From positions 124,001-188,000 of the forward strand of contig NZ_CAKP01000082.1 of NCBI RefSeq assembly GCF_000297115.1: a stretch of DNA of 64,000 bases, given 5' to 3'. Below the pieces are notes generated by a model that was not told the origin of the DNA, did no database searches, and saw nothing but the letters and a program-made list of their open reading frames with translations. The translations under genes were made by a program, and so were the position numbers. Of the stretch, positions 54,041 through 63,368 are shown one piece after another. Positions within the stretch are counted from its first letter, which is position 1. Each line of letters opens with the position of its first letter. This DNA is from Caloramator australicus RC3 (lineage in GTDB: Bacteria; Bacillota; Clostridia; Clostridiales; Caloramatoraceae).

Positions 54041-55429
54041 ATGGCAGTAGAGAAAACTATGGATAAAATAGTTGCACTATGTAAGAGTAGGGGATTTATA
54101 TTTCCTGGTTCTGAGATCTATGGCGGTCTTGCGAATACTTGGGATTATGGTCCTCTAGGAGTTGAGCTTAAAAATAATATTAAAAAAGCATGGTGGAAAA
54201 AGTTTATTCAAGAATCCCCATATAATGTTGGTGTTGACTGTGCTATTTTAATGAATCCACAGGTTTGGGTAGCATCAGGACATGTTGGAGGATTTAGTGA
54301 TCCTTTAATGGATTGTAAAAGCTGTAAATCAAGATTTAGGGCAGATAAACTTATAGAGGATTATATGACAAATAACGGCTTAGAACCCCATGTTAGCGGA
54401 TGGAGCAATGAAAAGATGATGGATTACATAAGGGAACATGAGATAAAGTGCCCAGACTGCGGAGCTTTCAATTGGACAGATATAAGGCAGTTTAATTTAA
54501 TGTTTAAAACATATCAAGGAGTAACTGAAGACTCAAAGGCTTTAGTTTATTTAAGACCTGAAACTGCACAGGGAATATTTGTTAATTTTAAAAACGTATT
54601 AAGAACTACAAGAAAAAAGCTTCCATTTGGAATAGGCCAAATTGGTAAATCCTTTAGAAATGAAATAACACCGGGTAATTTTATATTTAGAACAAGGGAA
54701 TTTGAACAAATGGAGCTTGAATTTTTCTGCAAGCCCGGTGAGGATTTAGAATGGTTTAATTACTGGAAAAACTTCTGTAAAAATTGGCTTTTAAGCCTTG
54801 GAATTAAGGAAGAAAATATAAGATTAAGAGATCATGAGAAGGAAGAGCTTTCCCATTACAGCAATGCTACTACTGATATAGAATACAAATTCCCATTTGG
54901 CTGGGGAGAACTTTGGGGCATTGCAGACAGAACTGATTTTGACTTAAAGCAGCACATAGAACATTCAGGTGAAGATTTGGTTTACTTTGATCCTGAAACT
55001 AATGAGAAAATTGTCCCATATTGTATTGAACCATCAGTTGGAGCTGATAGGGTTCTGCTTGCCTTCTTAATTGATGCTTATGATGAAGAAACATTGGAAG
55101 ATGGCGATGTAAGAACAGTTTTAAGATTCCATCCAGCCCTTGCGCCATTTAAAGCTGCTGTTCTTCCACTTTCTAAAAAATTAGCTGATGGTGCAAGAAA
55201 GGTTTATGAAGATTTGTCAAAGGAATTTATGATTGATTATGATGAGACAGGTAGCATAGGAAAGCGTTACAGAAGACAAGATGAGATAGGAACACCCTTC
55301 TGCATAACATACGACTTTGATTCAGTTAGTGATAATATGGTTACAATAAGAGATAGAGATACAATGCAGCAGGTTAGAATTCCAATAAATGAAGTTAAGA
55401 ACTACATTCTAGAAAGATTAAAATTTTAA
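54041..55429 (+). CDS. glyS: Glycyl-tRNA synthetase (alpha2 type)
   Basis: A 462-residue class II synthetase charging tRNA-Gly. It begins [20 protein letters not shown], has the [11 protein letters not shown]...CPDCGAF insert with two CxxC pairs (probable zinc site), motif 2 [15 protein letters not shown] and motif 3 [16 protein letters not shown]. This is the eukaryote/Gram-positive single-chain type rather than GlyQ/GlyS. GGAGG before the ATG; behind a T-box leader. Confidence 0.96.
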   Translation: MAVEKTMDKIVALCKSRGFIFPGSEIYGGLANTWDYGPLGVELKNNIKKAWWKKFIQESPYNVGVDCAILMNPQVWVASGHVGGFSDPLMDCKSCKSRFRADKLIEDYMTNNGLEPHVSGWSNEKMMDYIREHEIKCPDCGAFNWTDIRQFNLMFKTYQGVTEDSKALVYLRPETAQGIFVNFKNVLRTTRKKLPFGIGQIGKSFRNEITPGNFIFRTREFEQMELEFFCKPGEDLEWFNYWKNFCKNWLLSLGIKEENIRLRDHEKEELSHYSNATTDIEYKFPFGWGELWGIADRTDFDLKQHIEHSGEDLVYFDPETNEKIVPYCIEPSVGADRVLLAFLIDAYDEETLEDGDVRTVLRFHPALAPFKAAVLPLSKKLADGARKVYEDLSKEFMIDYDETGSIGKRYRRQDEIGTPFCITYDFDSVSDNMVTIRDRDTMQQVRIPINEVKNYILERLKF

Positions 55430-55440
55430 GGAGTGATCCT

Positions 55441-55815
55441 ATGGAAGGAAGGGCACTAGTCCTTTATAAAAGGGAAAATAATATTTTGGCTGAAGAACTT
55501 GGAAGTTATGAAGTTGAGACGGGATTACAATTCATTACTAAGGCTTATGTAGAAAATGATATTTGTTATATCTACTTATCAACTGATAGAGATGTAACAG
55601 ATGAACAATATAACGAAATATTTGATTTATACGATATGGAATTATTTGAAAATTTTGGGTTTGAGATTAAAGAGGTTGAAGAGTATAATCCAACTTGGCT
55701 TATAAAATTTGAATTTAAAGATGATTATGATTACATGGAGGATAAATTAAATTTAATAGTCTCCCATCATGAGATGCAAATAAATGAGATTTACAAAAAA
55801 TTAGGAATTGAATAA
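55441..55815 (+). CDS. Protein of unknown function (DUF6762-like, tentative)
   Basis: A 124-residue acidic protein beginning GRALVLYKRENNILAEELGS and ending HHEMQINEIYKKLGIE. It contains a helix-rich acidic middle (DVTDEQYNEIFDLYDMEL). GGAG before ATG, 11 bp after glyS, so it is in the same transcript and under the T-box. I think it belongs to a conserved clostridial unknown family; function not known. Confidence 0.7.
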   Translation: MEGRALVLYKRENNILAEELGSYEVETGLQFITKAYVENDICYIYLSTDRDVTDEQYNEIFDLYDMELFENFGFEIKEVEEYNPTWLIKFEFKDDYDYMEDKLNLIVSHHEMQINEIYKKLGIE

Positions 55816-55830
55816 TTTTAAAATAAGTTA

Positions 55831-55878
55831 AAAGCCATATTTTAGACTTGCTAAAGGTCTAAAATTATGGCTTTTTTG
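55831..55878 (+). terminator. Rho-independent terminator of the glyS operon
   Basis: AAAGCCAT...TTAGAC pairs with GTCTAA...ATGGCTTT; the loop is about 9 bases, followed by TTTTTT. The stem is long and has a small internal bulge. Confidence 0.82.
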
Positions 55879-56016
55879 TTTTGTTTAATTGTTTTTAATT
55901 AATATACAATTTAAAACTATTTTAAATTTAGAACTATTTTCATTTATATTGCATTGTTTGACATTTTGTATTAAATTTAATTTTGCTGCAATAATAAGAA
56001 ATGAAAGGAGATTATT

Positions 56017-57237
56017 ATGGAGAAACTGATTAGCTTATTGGGAATAGCAGTTATTCTAGGAATCGCATTTTTATTATCTGAGAACAAGAAAAAAGTTAAT
56101 TGGGTTTTAGTTGCAAAGGGAATAACTATCCAGTTTATTTTTGCTCTTATAGTTCTTAAGTGGTCTGTTGGACAAAGAATTTTTAATATAATAAGTAGGG
56201 GAGTTACAAAACTTTTGGATTTTACAAAGTTTGGAACTACATTTTTGTTTGGGGATTTAATCGATTCAAATAAGTTTGGAGTTATATTTGCACTTCAAAT
56301 ATTGCCTACTATTATATTTTTCTCCGCACTTATGAGTATTTTATATTATTTAGGAATTATGCAGGCTGTAGTATCTTTTCTAGCTAAAATTATGTTAAAA
56401 ATTCTTGGAACTTCAGGGGCTGAATCTCTGTCAAATACAGCTAATATATTTTTAGGTCAAACAGAAGCTCCACTTTTGATAAAACCTTATGTAAATGATA
56501 TGACAAGATCAGAATTATTAACTATTATGGTTGGCGGTATGGCAACTGTTGCTGGAGGTGTTATGGCTGGATATATAGCAATGGGGATTGATGCTGGCCA
56601 TTTGATAGCTGCAAGTTTAATGGCAGCACCAGCAAGTTTAATGATATCAAAAATAATGCTTCCTGAAACTGAAGAACCTAAAACTAAAGGCAAGGTAAAT
56701 ATTGAATTTGAAAAAGTGGATGCAAATGTAATTGATGCTGCAGCACGTGGTGCATCGGAAGGGTTACAACTGAGTCTCAACGTAGGGGCGATGCTAATAG
56801 CCTTTATAGCACTTATATATTTGATAAATTATCTCATTGCAAAAGTTGGCTATTTAGTAGGTATTCGTGATTTTAGCCTTGAATGGATTTTGGGAAGACT
56901 ATTTGCTCCAGTAACATTTATAATTGGGGTTCCGCTTAAAGATGTTATTAATGCAGGTAGTCTATTAGGACAAAAAATAGTTATCAATGAATTTTTTGCC
57001 TTTGCTAATCTATCAAACTTAATTAAGGGTGGAATTTTACAACAAAGAACCATAACTCTTTTAACTTATGCCCTTTGTGGTTTTGCCAATATTAGTTCAA
57101 TAGCTATACAAATTGGCGGTATTGGAGGGCTTGCACCAGATAGACGTTCTGATATAGCTAAATTAGGGATTAAAGCTCTTATAGGTGGAACATTAGTAGG
57201 ACTTTTAAATGCTGCAATTGCTGGGTTGCTTTTATAA
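56017..57237 (+). CDS. Concentrative nucleoside transporter (NupC/CNT family)
   Basis: A 406-residue membrane permease importing nucleosides with H+ or Na+. The CNT gate block is visible: QTEAPLLIKPYVNDMTRSEL and GGMATVAGGVMAGYIAMGI, then INEFFAFANL and TLLTYALCGFANISSIAIQ, which carry the substrate and ion ligands. About ten membrane segments. AAAGGAG before ATG. Single gene, convergent with the AlbA_2 gene. Confidence 0.93.
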   Translation: MEKLISLLGIAVILGIAFLLSENKKKVNWVLVAKGITIQFIFALIVLKWSVGQRIFNIISRGVTKLLDFTKFGTTFLFGDLIDSNKFGVIFALQILPTIIFFSALMSILYYLGIMQAVVSFLAKIMLKILGTSGAESLSNTANIFLGQTEAPLLIKPYVNDMTRSELLTIMVGGMATVAGGVMAGYIAMGIDAGHLIAASLMAAPASLMISKIMLPETEEPKTKGKVNIEFEKVDANVIDAAARGASEGLQLSLNVGAMLIAFIALIYLINYLIAKVGYLVGIRDFSLEWILGRLFAPVTFIIGVPLKDVINAGSLLGQKIVINEFFAFANLSNLIKGGILQQRTITLLTYALCGFANISSIAIQIGGIGGLAPDRRSDIAKLGIKALIGGTLVGLLNAAIAGLLL

Positions 57238-57248
57238 GCAATCCAGTT

Positions 57249-58379
57249 TTAAATTTTAGCTTCTAATGGAATTATTACTTTATATAAGTTTTCAGAGGGG
57301 ATATTATAATATTTGATTTTAGAATAGTGCTTTTCGAATTCTTGTTTGTTATATTCTTTATTGAAAAATTTCTTATCCTTATCAAGAGTAATAATTTTAG
57401 AATATAACCATAGATTGCGTTTTACATATTTATCATTGTTTGCTTTTAAAGCAGCGCCGGGATTGACTATTTCGATTTTGTTATTCTTAATATAAACTTC
57501 AATGAACCTGTTGATACAAAAATAGTCTCTGTAAATAATTGCTTTACCAATATGTTCTTGGATAGCAGATTTTACTAGTGAATTATAAGGAATAACTTTA
57601 TTTGTAAACTGGATTGCGTCATCAAGCATGTCGATTATCGTTCCTTTTGAAATATGAAGTTTAGGAAGTTCATTATTTATATAGTTATGAATAAGTATAA
57701 TGGCATGTGGCAAGAAGATATCTGGATGTTTACCAAAGAGAAGCATAGCACCAAGGGAAGGATGAATTTCATTATTATCTTTTTCTTTAATGGCAAAACC
57801 AGCAGATATAAGAAGATGATTATCAACAGGATGATTTATGCCAGCCATTTTAAAAAAGTCATCGACTTTATTAAGATCAATATCCTTTAAATTAGCTTTG
57901 ATTATAGGAGTTTGTTCTATGTGGAAGAGACCTGTATCATGCAAAATAGAGGCTATTTCTTCCTTTCTCATATAGTCAGTAGTTGAGCCTCTTCTTATAT
58001 AAAATGCCCCTGTTTCCCTTAATTGAAATGGCTTTTGCTCTGTATTGTAGATAGTTATGATACCTATTGTTTTCCCAGCGATATCTATTTTATCTACTGA
58101 TACAGGAACTGGTGGCTCTATTCGCGTTGAAACTATTTGTTGTATTTTTTCTTCACTAAATAAATCTTTGTTAATACCAATAATTTTTTTGCTTTTATCT
58201 TCTATACCAAATATTAAATATCCTCGACCACCCTTTGAGTTAGCAATAGCACATATGTCCTTTGCAAGTTCTTTTTTGCCAGATTCGGTATCGATATTTA
58301 ATTTTTCTTTAAAATCTAATTTTAATCCTTCTTCTTTTGAAATTAGCGATAAAAGTTTTTGAAAATCCACAATAGTCAC
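57249..58379 (-). CDS. AlbA_2 (Schlafen AlbA-like) domain putative DNA-binding regulator
   Basis: A 376-residue protein. The N-terminal AlbA_2 domain (about 10-125) shows EGLKLDFKEKLN, KDICAIANSKGGRGYLIFGIED and IRRGSTTDYMRKEEI. The C-terminal half carries an ATPase-like or HATPase_c_4-type region (ALKANNDKYVKRNLWLYSKI; IVNPGAAL). Such proteins are annotated as transcription regulators; a role in defence has also been proposed for Schlafen-like proteins. It is divergent from the chemoreceptor-SBP gene, with a palindrome between. Confidence 0.8.
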   Translation of the reverse strand: MTIVDFQKLLSLISKEEGLKLDFKEKLNIDTESGKKELAKDICAIANSKGGRGYLIFGIEDKSKKIIGINKDLFSEEKIQQIVSTRIEPPVPVSVDKIDIAGKTIGIITIYNTEQKPFQLRETGAFYIRRGSTTDYMRKEEIASILHDTGLFHIEQTPIIKANLKDIDLNKVDDFFKMAGINHPVDNHLLISAGFAIKEKDNNEIHPSLGAMLLFGKHPDIFLPHAIILIHNYINNELPKLHISKGTIIDMLDDAIQFTNKVIPYNSLVKSAIQEHIGKAIIYRDYFCINRFIEVYIKNNKIEIVNPGAALKANNDKYVKRNLWLYSKIITLDKDKKFFNKEYNKQEFEKHYSKIKYYNIPSENLYKVIIPLEAKI

Positions 58380-58473
58380 CCTTTATATCTTTTATATTAT
58401 TATATGAATTGATGGCCTTATTTGTAGACAACATGCTTGATTATAAATTATGTTATAATACATCGGCATCTTT

Positions 58474-58489
58474 TGCAATAAATATTGCA
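58474..58489. promoter_or_regulatory. Palindrome between divergent genes
   Basis: TGCAAT-AAAT-ATTGCA is a perfect 6-bp inverted repeat with a 4-base spacer in the 214-bp gap between the AlbA_2 regulator and chemoreceptor-SBP genes. It could be an operator. No matching copy was seen elsewhere in the window. Confidence 0.35.
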
Positions 58490-58593
58490 TCGATTTTGTG
58501 CAAAAAATTGAATATTTCTTATAGATATAATATAATCTTATTGTAGTATATTTGCTGAATATTTGCTGAAATTTTGACGAAAAGGGTGAGAAG

Positions 58594-61053
58594 ATGATAA
58601 ACATTTTTCGAAAAAACAAGAAGGATGAAATATCTGTTACATTAGATGAAAAAGTAGAAAAGCAGTTATTTGATGAAAATGTAAAACGTGGACTTAAAAA
58701 TGAAGAAAAATTAGTGGAAAGAATGATAAATAGAATAGAAGAGATGGAATTTGCGACTCAAAATCTTATAGATACAATAAATGGTATATATGGCAATGTA
58801 GAACATAATCTTGAAGCATTAAACAATGTCTTGGATGAGATAAATAGTTATTCTGCAGTTGCGCAGCAGGTTTTTGCCAACACATCTCAGTCTAAGGAAA
58901 CTGCCTTTGAAACATTAGACGTAGCCAAGGAAGGTTCATTGGCTGTTGACAAATCAGTTAATGCAATAAGAGGAATAGAAAGTTCAGTGGAAGAGATAGT
59001 AAGTATAGTTAATATATTAAGTCAAAAAGCTGTAAAAATAAATGAAATGCTTGATATTATAAAAGAAATATCAGAACAAACGAATTTATTATCCCTTAAT
59101 GCATCAATAGAAGCTGCAAGGGCTGGCGAAGTAGGTAGGGGATTTGCTGTAGTAGCGTCTGAAGTTAAAAAATTAGCACAAAGAAGTAGTGAATCTGCAG
59201 AAAAGATATCCCAAACAATAAGAGAAATAAATGAAACTATCAACAAAACGAAAGATGCTATGATAAAAAGTAAAGAAATGGTTGATCTTGGGGTTAGCAT
59301 TGCTGATGATACTAAGTCGGTATTCGATAAAATAATTGAAGCTGTTAAAACTACAGTTACCGCTGCTGATGAAATAAATCAAGGTATATCAAAGCAGGTT
59401 GAAAGTTTCGAAAAAGTCATTGAAGCGACAAATATATTAAACGAAAACTCACAAAACCTCATGAAAAAAACAGAATATGCCCTTTTAAATGCAGGTTATA
59501 CAAAAAATTCCATAGATGCACTTTATGAAACATCTAAGGATTTGAAATTAATTAGTGACTCTTTAATAAAAAAAGTTAACGATAGTTATTATAATGATGT
59601 AATTTTAAAAACCAATTTACATGCAAAGCCTGATAATTTGGATCCTGCTATGTCCTTTGATTCTGCAACAGCAAGGATTCTTTCAAATGTTCATGCGGGA
59701 TTATTAATACAAGGTAATTCAACTGAGGTATTCCCTGGAATAGCAAAGAGTTGGAACGTTGAGGAAGATAATAAAACGTGGGTTTTTAACTTAAGAAAAG
59801 GTGCTAAGTTCCACAATGGAAGGGAAATTACGGCTGAAGATGTAAAGAAATCCTTTGAAAGGCTTTTAAGCCCAGAGTTAGATTCGCCAAATGCATGGTT
59901 TTTATCTTTAATAGAAGGTAGTGATGAGTATCAAAAAGGGATGTCGAGGGAAGTAAGGGGCATAAAGGTTTTAGATAAGTATAGATTGACAATAAAACTT
60001 AAATCACCTTATACTGGATTCTTATTAAACCTTGCTCAAACCGCATGCGCTGTTATTGCTACTGAAGAGCTCAGCAAAGGGAAAATAGTTGGCTGTGGCC
60101 CATATTATATTGATTATATTGACGAGGGAAGATGTTTATTAAAGGCGTTTAAGGATTATTTTGGAGGGGCCCCATACGTAGATGTAGTTGAATATTCCTT
60201 TGGTGGTGATGATATAGCAGAAGGTTTTAAAAACAAAAAGTTCGATTTTATATATTTTGAAGACAAAGCTACTTTAGAAAAGTTAAAAGAATATAATGTA
60301 TCGAACATTATTATGCAAAATATGCTTTCGACTACCTATGCAGGTTTTAATTTAAGATCAAAATCTACTCTTATAGCGGATAAAGAAGTAAGAAAGGCTA
60401 TAAATTATGCGATAGATAAAAAACGAATAATAGATACCTTGATGAAGGGTATGGCGGAAGAATCGAAAGGACCAATCCCGCCAGGTATGATAGGTAATTC
60501 CTATTTGATGGGCTATAGCTATAATCCTTCCAAAGCTAGAGAACTGTTGGTGGGTAAGAACCTAAAAGGAGAAACAATAATTATTCAAACAAGAATAGGA
60601 ACAGGAAATAGCACTTACGAAATGATTGCCGAAATGATAAAAGAAGATCTCGAAAAGATTGGATTTAAGTGTGAGATAAATAAAGTCCCAAGGGAAGAAT
60701 ATTTAAAACCTCAAACAATAGCAAAGTGTCATATTTTCATTAGCGGCTGGATTGCGGATACCGGAGACCCTGATAATTATTTAGAGCCTTTGTTTAATAT
60801 AGATAATGTTACTAATTTTTCAGGATATGATAATAAAGAAGTTGTAAGATTAATGAAGGAAGCAAGAGAAATGATAAATCCTCAAAAGCGCTTAGAGATA
60901 TATAAGGAAATTCAAAAGATAATAGTTGACGATGCTCCATGGATATTCTTATATCATCCACAATCTGGTGTAGCACACCAAAGGAATATAATAGGGTTAA
61001 AGTTATCAACCTTGGGAAAAATAAAATTGGATGAAATTATAAAAGAGGATTAA
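58594..61053 (+). CDS. Soluble chemoreceptor fused to a family 5 solute-binding domain
   Basis: An 819-residue protein with two complete parts. Residues about 50-330 are a methyl-accepting signalling domain with its hairpin tip at about 158-200 ([20 protein letters not shown], then [20 protein letters not shown]). Residues about 336-815 are an SBP_bac_5 (OppA/DppA-type) domain: [59 protein letters not shown] and [19 protein letters not shown]. There is no signal peptide, lipobox or membrane helix, so both parts should be in the cytoplasm. I infer a sensor of internal peptides or similar solutes that drives CheA. GTG/ATG choice is clear: ATG behind AAGGGTGAG. Confidence 0.9.
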   Translation: MINIFRKNKKDEISVTLDEKVEKQLFDENVKRGLKNEEKLVERMINRIEEMEFATQNLIDTINGIYGNVEHNLEALNNVLDEINSYSAVAQQVFANTSQSKETAFETLDVAKEGSLAVDKSVNAIRGIESSVEEIVSIVNILSQKAVKINEMLDIIKEISEQTNLLSLNASIEAARAGEVGRGFAVVASEVKKLAQRSSESAEKISQTIREINETINKTKDAMIKSKEMVDLGVSIADDTKSVFDKIIEAVKTTVTAADEINQGISKQVESFEKVIEATNILNENSQNLMKKTEYALLNAGYTKNSIDALYETSKDLKLISDSLIKKVNDSYYNDVILKTNLHAKPDNLDPAMSFDSATARILSNVHAGLLIQGNSTEVFPGIAKSWNVEEDNKTWVFNLRKGAKFHNGREITAEDVKKSFERLLSPELDSPNAWFLSLIEGSDEYQKGMSREVRGIKVLDKYRLTIKLKSPYTGFLLNLAQTACAVIATEELSKGKIVGCGPYYIDYIDEGRCLLKAFKDYFGGAPYVDVVEYSFGGDDIAEGFKNKKFDFIYFEDKATLEKLKEYNVSNIIMQNMLSTTYAGFNLRSKSTLIADKEVRKAINYAIDKKRIIDTLMKGMAEESKGPIPPGMIGNSYLMGYSYNPSKARELLVGKNLKGETIIIQTRIGTGNSTYEMIAEMIKEDLEKIGFKCEINKVPREEYLKPQTIAKCHIFISGWIADTGDPDNYLEPLFNIDNVTNFSGYDNKEVVRLMKEAREMINPQKRLEIYKEIQKIIVDDAPWIFLYHPQSGVAHQRNIIGLKLSTLGKIKLDEIIKED

Positions 61054-61124
61054 TGTTCTTTCCTTAAAATGTAAAATGTGATATTATACATATAGAATAA
61101 TATACCCAGAAAGGGGAATTATTG

Positions 61125-61514
61125 GTGAATAATATACAAAATATTTTAGTATGTGTTACACAACAAAAAACCTGTGAAAGACTTATTAAAAAAGGTGCTG
61201 AGTTAAAAAGAAACAATGAAAAATCCGAACTTTATGTTATACACGTAGCTAAAGAAGGCGATAATTTTTTAAATAATCCCTTTCAAGACGATGCGCTAGA
61301 ATATTTGTTTGATATATCAAAGGAATATGGAGCTTCTATGATTGTATTAAGATCAAATTTAATTGCAAAGACTATTGCAGAATTTGCAAGAACAAATAAT
61401 GTATCTGATATTGTGTTAGGTTCTTCGCCTTCGGATTATCGAAATAATAGTATTATAATAGAGCTTAAAAGTTTGCTTCCGGCAATTCAATTTCATATTG
61501 TTAATGGTGAATGA
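61125..61514 (+). CDS. Universal stress protein (Usp) domain protein
   Basis: A 129-residue single-domain protein starting NNIQNILVCVTQQKTCERLI and containing IVLGSSPSDYRNNSII, the nucleotide-phosphate loop of Usp and of the Usp domain in KdpD. It lacks the full GxxG(x)9GS ATP motif, being GSSPSDYRNNS, so ATP binding is uncertain. GTG 61125 (or TTG 61122) behind AAGGGG. Follows the receptor-SBP gene by 72 bp with its own promoter-like AT-rich region. Confidence 0.82.
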   Translation: MNNIQNILVCVTQQKTCERLIKKGAELKRNNEKSELYVIHVAKEGDNFLNNPFQDDALEYLFDISKEYGASMIVLRSNLIAKTIAEFARTNNVSDIVLGSSPSDYRNNSIIIELKSLLPAIQFHIVNGE

Positions 61515-61547
61515 CCTTAGCAATTTTTGCTAAGGTCTATTTTTTTG
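61513..61547 (+). terminator. Rho-independent terminator after the Usp gene
   Basis: GACCTTAGCA and TGCTAAGGTC form a perfect 10-bp stem over a 5-base loop, followed by TATTTTTTT. Confidence 0.92.
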
Positions 61548-61683
61548 ATAAAAATTACGTATAAAAGTAAAATTTAAACAAATAATAGATTTGAAGGTCA
61601 AATTTACGGAAAAATAAAAATTGAAAAAATTTTCTGAATATAGTATGATTATTTTAACAATAAAAATAAATGAGGTGATAAAA

Positions 61684-62097
61684 ATGGTTCAAGTTATCAC
61701 CGGCGAAAAGGGTGCCGGCAAGACAAAGAAACTCATTTCATTGGCAAATGAAATGGTTTCAAATTCAAAGGGCCATATTGTTTATATCAGCAACAATTCA
61801 GAGCATATGTTTGATTTAAACTCTCATATAAGACTAGTTGATTCTTCTCAATTTCCCATTTCTTCCATCGATTCCTTTATTGGCTTTGTCTTTGGTATAA
61901 TTTCAGAGGATTATGATATCGATACGATTTTTATCGATAATGTAAACAACATATTTAAGGACAATTTTGAGCAAATTGAGCATTTTATTAAAACTCTTAA
62001 ATTTGCTGAGGAAAAATACGGCATTAACTTTATTCTTGGTATACGTGCACCTAAGGACAAAGAATTTAATGTTGAAGTTGAATATTTGGCCGTTTAA
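61684..62097 (+). CDS. Small P-loop NTPase-like protein
   Basis: A 137-residue protein starting VQVITGEKGAGKTKKLISLA with the Walker A GEKGAGKT at residues 7-14 and a Walker B-like IDTIFIDNVNNIF. ATG 61684 follows GAGGTGATA. It resembles a small clostridial family sometimes labelled as PilT-like or nucleotide-binding; its function is unknown. No partner genes adjacent. Confidence 0.75.
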   Translation: MVQVITGEKGAGKTKKLISLANEMVSNSKGHIVYISNNSEHMFDLNSHIRLVDSSQFPISSIDSFIGFVFGIISEDYDIDTIFIDNVNNIFKDNFEQIEHFIKTLKFAEEKYGINFILGIRAPKDKEFNVEVEYLAV

Positions 62098-62106
62098 TAT
62101 AGATGG

Positions 62107-62134
62107 GGGGGAATTCCCCCTCATATAATTTTTT
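62107..62134 (+). terminator. Terminator-like GC hairpin
   Basis: GGGGG-AATT-CCCCC at 62107-62120, then a T-rich tract with TTTTTT, 10 bp after the P-loop gene. Confidence 0.7.
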
Positions 62135-62188
62135 GCTATAATTATTAAACGTTATTTAAATTAAAAAGACATGCAGGGAGTGATACTA

Positions 62189-63343
62189 ATGAACAAACAA
62201 ACATGTGAAAAAATAAAATTTATGCTCTCGGCAATTATTATTAGAGCTGAGGAAAACTCGGATTTCATCAAAGGAATAGATTTTACATTCAAATCCGGAG
62301 GAAAAGAATTTAAGGGAGTTTACAACATTGATAAGAATATGCTTTGTTACAATGGACAAAATTTAAATATCAAATTAAATGATTTAAGAAATTTCATATC
62401 GGACGAATCAATAAAATATGATTCATTAGAATTAAGATTATTAGAAAGAGGAAAAACAACTATTTTATCTGCCGATAATAAAAATGTTAAAATTAAAAAT
62501 ATCGATGAAGAGGCATTAGAGGATTATGATGAGCATGAAAGGACGGGAATAAACTTAAAAAGAAGCTATTATATAAAAATTGGAGAGGCAGATGATTTAT
62601 TAAAGGCAATAGGTATTTTAACAAAGGATGGGAAGCTAAAGAACGACATGATAAGGAAATACAATCAAATTGACCATTTTGTGGAACTAATTGATTCATA
62701 TATCGATGAATTTCAGGATTATGATACAATAAATGTTCTTGATTGTGCCTGTGGAAAATCATATTTAACCTTTGTATTAAATTACTATATCAAAGAAAAA
62801 AAGAAAAAGAATTGCTTCTTTATTGGCATTGATACATCTGAGGTTGTTATTGAAAATTCTAAGAAGATTGCAAAGGAATTAGGATATAAAAATATGATGT
62901 TTATAAAGGATAATATAAAAAATTATAACCCAGATCGAAGAATAGATATTGTAATAAGCCTTCATGCCTGTGATATTGCAACTGATATGGCACTTGGAAC
63001 TGCTATTAATTTTAATGCAAAGGCAATTTTTGCTGTTCCATGCTGTCATCGGGAATTGCTTGAACAGATAAAATTCGATGATTTAGGGGAAATTTTTAAA
63101 CATGGAATTTTAAAGGCAAGATTTTCTGACTTATTAACTGATGGAATAAGAGGATTACTTTTAGAAGCTGCTGGATATAAAGTATCAATTGTAGAATACA
63201 TATCACCCCTTGAAACCCCTAAGAATCTTTTGATAAGGGCATTAAAGGTTAAAGATAAGGACGAATTGGCATGGAAAAAATATGAGGATTTAAAGAAAAG
63301 ATTTTGCATTAATCCGTATTTAGAAAAATATGTAAGAATTTAA
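62189..63343 (+). CDS. Class I SAM-dependent methyltransferase (METTL25/RRNAD1-like)
   Basis: A 384-residue protein. The C-terminal methyltransferase domain has VLDCACGKSYLTFVLNYYI (SAM motif I), FFIGIDTSEVVIENSKKIA, DIVISLHACDIATDMALGTA and FAVPCCHRELLEQ, typical of the Methyltransf_32-type family with LHACDxATD and PCCH. The N-terminal 190 residues are unique to the bacterial form. The substrate is probably an RNA, but unproven. ATG 62189 behind AGGGAGTGATA. Confidence 0.85.
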   Translation: MNKQTCEKIKFMLSAIIIRAEENSDFIKGIDFTFKSGGKEFKGVYNIDKNMLCYNGQNLNIKLNDLRNFISDESIKYDSLELRLLERGKTTILSADNKNVKIKNIDEEALEDYDEHERTGINLKRSYYIKIGEADDLLKAIGILTKDGKLKNDMIRKYNQIDHFVELIDSYIDEFQDYDTINVLDCACGKSYLTFVLNYYIKEKKKKNCFFIGIDTSEVVIENSKKIAKELGYKNMMFIKDNIKNYNPDRRIDIVISLHACDIATDMALGTAINFNAKAIFAVPCCHRELLEQIKFDDLGEIFKHGILKARFSDLLTDGIRGLLLEAAGYKVSIVEYISPLETPKNLLIRALKVKDKDELAWKKYEDLKKRFCINPYLEKYVRI

Positions 63344-63344
63344 G

Positions 63345-63368
63345 AGCACGCTTAGGGCGTGCTTTATT
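63345..63368. terminator. Terminator between the methyltransferase and HAD genes
   Basis: AGCACGC and GCGTGCT pair over a 5-base loop; T-rich on the plus side (TTTATTTA). Convergent genes share it. Confidence 0.75.

Noticed and set aside
58474-58489. Rho-independent terminator
   Set aside because: The arms are short and AT-rich and no T tract follows; it lies between divergent promoters rather than after a gene.
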